From Anadara kagoshimensis (taxonomy: Eukaryota; Mollusca; Bivalvia; Arcoida; Arcidae), in NCBI GenBank assembly GCA_021292105.1, contig CM037871.1, positions 37,501,854 to 37,565,853 of the forward strand: a DNA stretch of 64,000 bases. The letters are read 5' to 3'. The notes beneath the pieces are model-generated. The model worked only from the letters and a program-made list of their open reading frames with translations, had not been told where the DNA came from and made no database searches. A program made the translations under genes and the position numbers. Position 1 is the stretch's first letter, and every line of letters starts with the position of its first letter. Below are positions 60,063 to 64,000 of this stretch, in pieces.

Positions 60063-63000
60063 CTGAAAAAATATAAATGGTCATATGTAAAAACAAAACA
60101 CACATACAGTACAGGCCTGTCGAAAGTTTAACACCAAGCTCAAGAAACAGTCTCAAATCGGCGGCTTATATCAGCCATTCATTAGCTATATCTCAACTAC
60201 TGTCTAATCCCTTGGCAGCTTTAGTTGAGACGACTAGCTATCCAATGTCAGCCACTCGATAGCCGAGTTTCGACAGCTTTTCATTAGCACAGTGTTAAAC
60301 TTTTGGCAGGGGTGTACTGTACACATATATATAAATTTACAAAATATGGAACTTTTGTAAATTACACAGATGGTTTTAGATTACCAAGGATATACATTTT
60401 TTCAGTTTAAGCAAGTTATTCTTTCCACGTGCACTTATGATCATGCATTATTCCATGATAAAACATGAGATAGTGTAACCTGAAAAAACCCTATTAATCC
60501 AATCCCATCCAACTCCCTCCATCCCCAATAATGTTATTGTCACCCTTCAACCCAGCACTAGTTTGGCCTTCTTAACTTCATATTCTGTATGACTTCTAAA
60601 CTTTGTCGCCTCATATATTTACTATAACAAGAATTCTGCAATGTATGAGTTAATTCCCCTTTACCACTAAAACTTTGTGCGTATTTGTGTACCCAAGCAA
60701 ATTTACAAACTTACCAGTAGTTCTATGTACCCTGGCAAATAAACCAATCACAGCCTTGAACAACCAGAGGCCCTGGTAACATATCCAAACAGCTCTCTTA
60801 CAGCCCTTACAGTGGGTTTCAAAACCAAGTGGCCAGGTGGCCACTAATTTAAATTTTCAGGTGACCAGTGGAAATTCAAAGTGGCCAGGCAATCTTTTCT
60901 TGCAAATGAAGGAAAATTGAGGCATCTTTTAGGTATGGAAAACAAAAGTGCACTTTTTTAAAACTGGCTTACAATTACTTACATACATCAGTGTTATTAA
61001 TAACAACAATGATGATGTAAAGTGTCCATTATATTGCCTGAATTGGTATCAGTATCATTAAAATTTTTTGATGCAGAAATAATATCTGTTCTGTCACAAA
61101 AGTTCAATTTGAAAGTGTACAAACTGGTTTGGTTACCATTTACAAATTTTAGGTCGCCAGACCTAATTCCATGTCGATTTTGGCCACCATTTTAGTTGAC
61201 AAAATTGAGGACTGCCTTACATTCAAAACACAACAATCTACTGTATACCTTTTCAATAACAAAGCTAACTTCTTCATCTGTAAGTTCTTTTCTTGTAAGA
61301 CATTGTAGAGTTTGTTCTAGATCTTCTCTGTTTAAAAAGTTATCACCATCAAAATCTGTGATGAAAAAGACACAATAATATCAAACATGTAGTTGTAATA
61401 TCTTCAGTCATTACTGAACATAACCACTGCAGTAGCTCAGTTGGTAGAGTGTTTGCTCCATATGTGGGAGGTCTTGGATTTGAACACTGGCCAGGTCTAA
61501 CCCAAACTTGAAAATAGATAGAGACTGTTCTTTCGCCATGCACTCTGCATTTAGAAATGAAAGTCACAGGTTCCTTAGGAAGAGACCTTAAAAAATTAAA
61601 CACTGATGTCTTGTGTTATGACTGGCATGGCACATAGAACAAAAACCCTCCCTGCACATTTCCCTGAGTGCACTGCAAAGGTAAAAATTCCTGCAACTTC
61701 ACCTGTAATGTGTCCATAAGCAATTCAAAATCTGAATACAGGGTTTATCTCCCTTTAACCATTTGTATGTAGCAAACTGTTTGAAAGACTTTGCATCTTA
61801 TTCCTTCTTTGTAAACAATTTACTTGTGTATGCCACCTTTTTTTACACATTTCTAGACTTCAATGTTGTTTTGGGGGGTTTTAAGGGGTCAAATTGGAAA
61901 GTTTCAGCAATTTTCTCCTGGGGGAACTACCTATGTGAGGCATACAAAATCATCAACTCACCATAAATTTTGAATGCATGGACAGTTTTAAGATCTCTTG
62001 GTGCTCCTCCAGAGAATACAGAAAACATGTCAAGAAAGTCGTTGAATGATAAATCACCACTACCGTCTTCAGAAAACACTTCACATATCCTCTGCTTAAA
62101 TGGATTCTCCTACAAAAACGATACAAGACCACCAATGAAGCAAACGCTGAGTAGTAAGCATTCTGTTGGAAGAGTGAAATTTGGAGTTTCAAAGGGGCAT
62201 GAATCACAGAAATTTCATCTGAATTGTCTGTCTTATACATAGGAACAATAGGGGTTGCAGATACTTGTAAAACATGCAGGTACGATCAATTTAATATATA
62301 TATATATATGTTAGGATGAGTAGGTGACACAACATTGTGGCCTTAATGCAGGCAAACTGAAAACAACATTATTTTCTTGTTTTGCTGTTAAATAATACAC
62401 CATGTATGAAATATGATTGAAATTCTAACAATAATCCAAATTGCAAAAATTCAATGTTGTCTATTAGAACATATAAGAGAAATTATAAATGCTTACAGGG
62501 ATAGTCCTGTCTATTGAATAAAATAACTGTTTTAGTAAAAGACAGAAATGCTTGAGTGAAGTAATGGTGTTTTGTTAAAGCCCCAGTCTAGATGACTAAT
62601 GTCTAGAGTGTCAATTCAGTGATGATGGATTAAATCAACAACCATCAGCAAGTGAACTGACTTTCTCACACTAGGGTCTGTCCAAATTGGCAAGCAACCT
62701 CAGCCACTGAAGCCAGAGAAATTCTGGAAACTGACCTTGCTTCAGACTGTCAACTAATCCATACCACTGAAACACAATCGATAACTACTGATTTGAAATG
62801 TCTACAGCTAAGTTTCCACAAATCTAAAATTATTACCATAGTAACCAAATGCCAAACTTTGTGACAATATAATTCTTTTTAAATAATTTTTTTTCTCAAA
62901 TTTGCCAAAATTTTAGAAAAAAATTCTTAGAAATTAGTGGCAAATGGTGATTCTGGATACCAGGGGTCAGTTGTTGAAGGCTGATTAGTTTAATCAATTG

Positions 63001-63930
63001 ATTGGTCAAAATTTAAATAACGTATAATTTTAAATCTGTTGTGAAATTAATGTTGAAAATGAATAAATTTCAACCAATTGAAGCATATGGCTATAAATCT
63101 ATGGATTTGATGATGATATGATGATTTTTATTGATATATTGAAATCTGTGTTAATCATTGATTAAGCTTATTAAGCTTTGAACAACCGGTTCAAGGAATG
63201 GAAATGTGCGTAGCTATATATTTTTTCATATACATATATCTCCATTTCCATATTTGGTTTATACATACCTTGAGTTCTGGCATTTTCTCTATTTCAGCTA
63301 TTGGCACTTTAACACTGCTATCTTGACCTCTGGTCATATCTAATGGCACAATATCTGGATATAGCTCTCTGTACCTCCTGAATATCCTGAAGTATAAGAC
63401 ACAAAATGTTTTGAGTGAGATCACACAGAAAATTAATTCATGTACATTTAACCAATTTAAATTCAACTTAATCTTGCACTGTAAGTAGATTACTTCTAAA
63501 TAGTTTAAAATTGTTTAAAACTATAAATCTACAGAAAAAAAAATTGTCAAGTGATATAAGATACAAATTAAATATATTATGTTTGTTTTATCTCCCTTTG
63601 ATGGTTTATGATCGCGAGATGTGAAACAGTTAATGGGATTTGCCAATTTACCACGTGATCAATACCTCTTATCGTTTGTGTGGGACGTTTTGGAAAACAT
63701 CAACATCACAAATTCCTGGAATAATGCAGTTTTTACCGGAAAACGTAATCTTATGTGTATCCATATCCAATGGAAACAAGTGTTTCGCACAAACGTTAGA
63801 GGGTATCACGTGGCACAGCGGCAAACCCCATTAATACATAGTAAACTTATCCAAATACATGTAAATGAATATACAGCTTTTTCTAATATAAATACCTCAG
63901 AATTTCTTTCCTTGTGAAAAATGTACAGTC
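59974..63930 (-). CDS. CIB: Calcium- and integrin-binding (CIB) family EF-hand protein, partial, 5 exons
   Basis: Five minus-strand exons join in one frame for 165 codons with GT-AG borders. The protein begins [12 protein letters not shown] and ends ISRSPDFL, both CIB signatures. Two degenerate EF-hands precede two canonical ones: EF3 loop [12 protein letters not shown] (Asp at position 12, typical of CIB proteins and of Mg binding) and EF4 loop [15 protein letters not shown] proteins are small myristoylated Ca/Mg sensors; CIB1 binds integrin alpha-IIb and kinases, and CIB2 is linked to mechanotransduction channels. Some segments resemble CIB2 ([25 protein letters not shown]) and others CIB1 (LNRED, ISRSPDF), so orthology is left open. 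The start exon with the myristoylation site lies beyond the right edge, and the last few codons lie in an unidentified exon to the left. The gene is tail to tail with NaV2. Confidence 0.94.
60105..60321. mobile_element. 217-bp MITE with about 30-bp TIRs
   Basis: The left end tacagtacaggcctgtcgaa with agtttaacac is inverted at the right end (gtgttaaacttttggcaggg, then gtgtactgta), with about four mismatches in 30. It lies in a CIB intron 43 bp upstream of the EF4 exon in transcript sense. A fragment resembling one end occurs at about 27448-27475. No ORF. Confidence 0.8.
60801..61215. mobile_element. Possible longer relative of the CAGCCCTCAA element
   Basis: Left end cagcccttac, right end ttgaggactg, and an internal ttacaaattttaggtcgcca shared with 49284-49405. 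The ends are imperfect. It may be one element of about 415 bp or two nested fragments. It lies in the intron between the EF3 and EF4 exons of CIB. Confidence 0.45.
61249..61355 (-). CDS. CIB: CIB exon: EF-hand 3
   Basis: 107 nt on the minus strand. The loop [12 protein letters not shown] has acidic or polar residues at positions 1, 3, 5, 9 and 12. It is followed by [20 protein letters not shown]. Acceptor catcacag, donor gtatac. Confidence 0.96.
61425..61710 (+). mobile_element. tRNA-headed SINE in CIB intron
   Basis: Head ctgcagtagctcagttggta with ggtcttggatttgaacactg, then a body like 44816 (tctaacccaaacttgaaaat, gaaagtcacaggttcctta). The 3' part differs (aattcctgcaacttcacctg) and the shared gttaaacacc end is not clear. 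Confidence 0.8.
61962..62109 (-). CDS. CIB: CIB exon: EF-hand 2 region
   Basis: 148 nt on the minus strand: [20 protein letters not shown] then [20 protein letters not shown] and HAFKIY. EF2 lacks a full set of metal ligands. Acceptor tttttgtag, donor gtgagt. Confidence 0.96.
62110..63268 (-). other. CIB: CIB intron with repeat fragment
   Basis: AT-rich intron between the EF1 and EF2 exons. At about 62600-62730 a minus-oriented SINE fragment (ctttctcacactagggtctg; cagccactgaagcc) can be seen. A short (AT)n run lies at about 62296-62311. Nothing else was recognised. Confidence 0.55.
63269..63386 (-). CDS. CIB: CIB exon: EF-hand 1 region
   Basis: 118 nt on the minus strand coding [20 protein letters not shown] and then [15 protein letters not shown]. 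The P-PELK motif before ENPF is typical of CIB proteins. EF1 is degenerate, as in the family. Acceptor tatacttcag, donor gtatgt. Confidence 0.95.
63680..63835 (+). repeat. Interspersed repeat shared with 34890-35040
   Basis: Same order of motifs as the intronic copy (ttttggaaaac, ctggaataatg, gtttttaccggaaaac, tccatatccaatggaaa, cagcggcaaacc). Located in a CIB intron. Confidence 0.65.
63896..63930 (-). CDS. CIB: CIB exon: N-terminal [12 protein letters not shown]
   Basis: A 35-nt exon read on the minus strand between a ttttgcag acceptor and a gtattt donor. It codes [12 protein letters not shown] with the last codon split after two bases. It matches the DCTFF.(K/R)KEIL segment before the first EF-hand in CIB proteins. 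Confidence 0.88.
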
Positions 63931-64000
63931 CTGCAAAAATATAAATGGAGGATAAAATTTGCTATCAATAAATTAAAACCAAGGTCCATGAAAATATTTT

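Noticed and set aside
61953-62242. ORFs on both strands covering the CIB EF2 exon
   Set aside because: The real coding frame is the minus-strand exon 61962-62109 with CIB motifs. The longer ORFs are in other frames or run into introns.

Overview
The window looks like nuclear DNA of a protostome invertebrate, most likely a mollusc and probably a bivalve. This is inferred from AT-rich, intron-rich gene structure, an invertebrate-type NaV2 cation channel, and many tRNA-headed SINEs, short inverted-repeat elements and minisatellites. The species cannot be named from the sequence alone. It holds two protein-coding genes arranged tail to tail.

Gene 1 (+ strand, 8703-47133, stop at 47131-47133) is a four-domain voltage-gated cation channel. 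I joined 25 exons with canonical GT-AG borders and fully compatible phases. They encode 1882 residues, from the start of domain I (just before S1) to the C terminus. The 5' exon or exons with the start codon were not found in 1-8702 and probably lie upstream. The four selectivity-filter residues read Asp-Glu-Glu-Ala (DEEA), as in invertebrate NaV2 (DSC1/BSC1) channels, not the DEKA of NaV1/para. The III-IV linker carries Met-Phe-Leu in the place of the fast-inactivation IFM/MFM motif. The I-II and II-III linkers are built from several short, lysine-rich exons, including a 42-nt symmetric exon and an unassigned candidate 48-nt exon at 14695-14742.

Gene 2 (- strand, 59974-63930) is a calcium- and integrin-binding (CIB) family EF-hand protein. 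Five exons in continuous frame give 165 codons. The first exon lies beyond the right edge, and the few C-terminal codons lie in an exon I could not identify.

Region by region: 1-8702 is upstream intronic or intergenic DNA with a repeat 3' end, direct duplications and a 33-bp minisatellite. 8703-47133 is the channel gene, whose introns hold inverted-repeat elements, SINEs, a 41-bp hairpin-forming minisatellite (20958-21683) and a 44-bp minisatellite (40424-40957). 47134 to about 51830 is AT-rich and probably 3' UTR or downstream DNA. 51900-59970 is repeat-dense: SINEs, an inverted-repeat element, a 32-bp minisatellite and a 1.4-kb 23-bp minisatellite with higher-order structure. 59974-64000 is the CIB gene with repeats in its introns. 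No rRNA gene, CRISPR array or convincing functional tRNA gene was seen.
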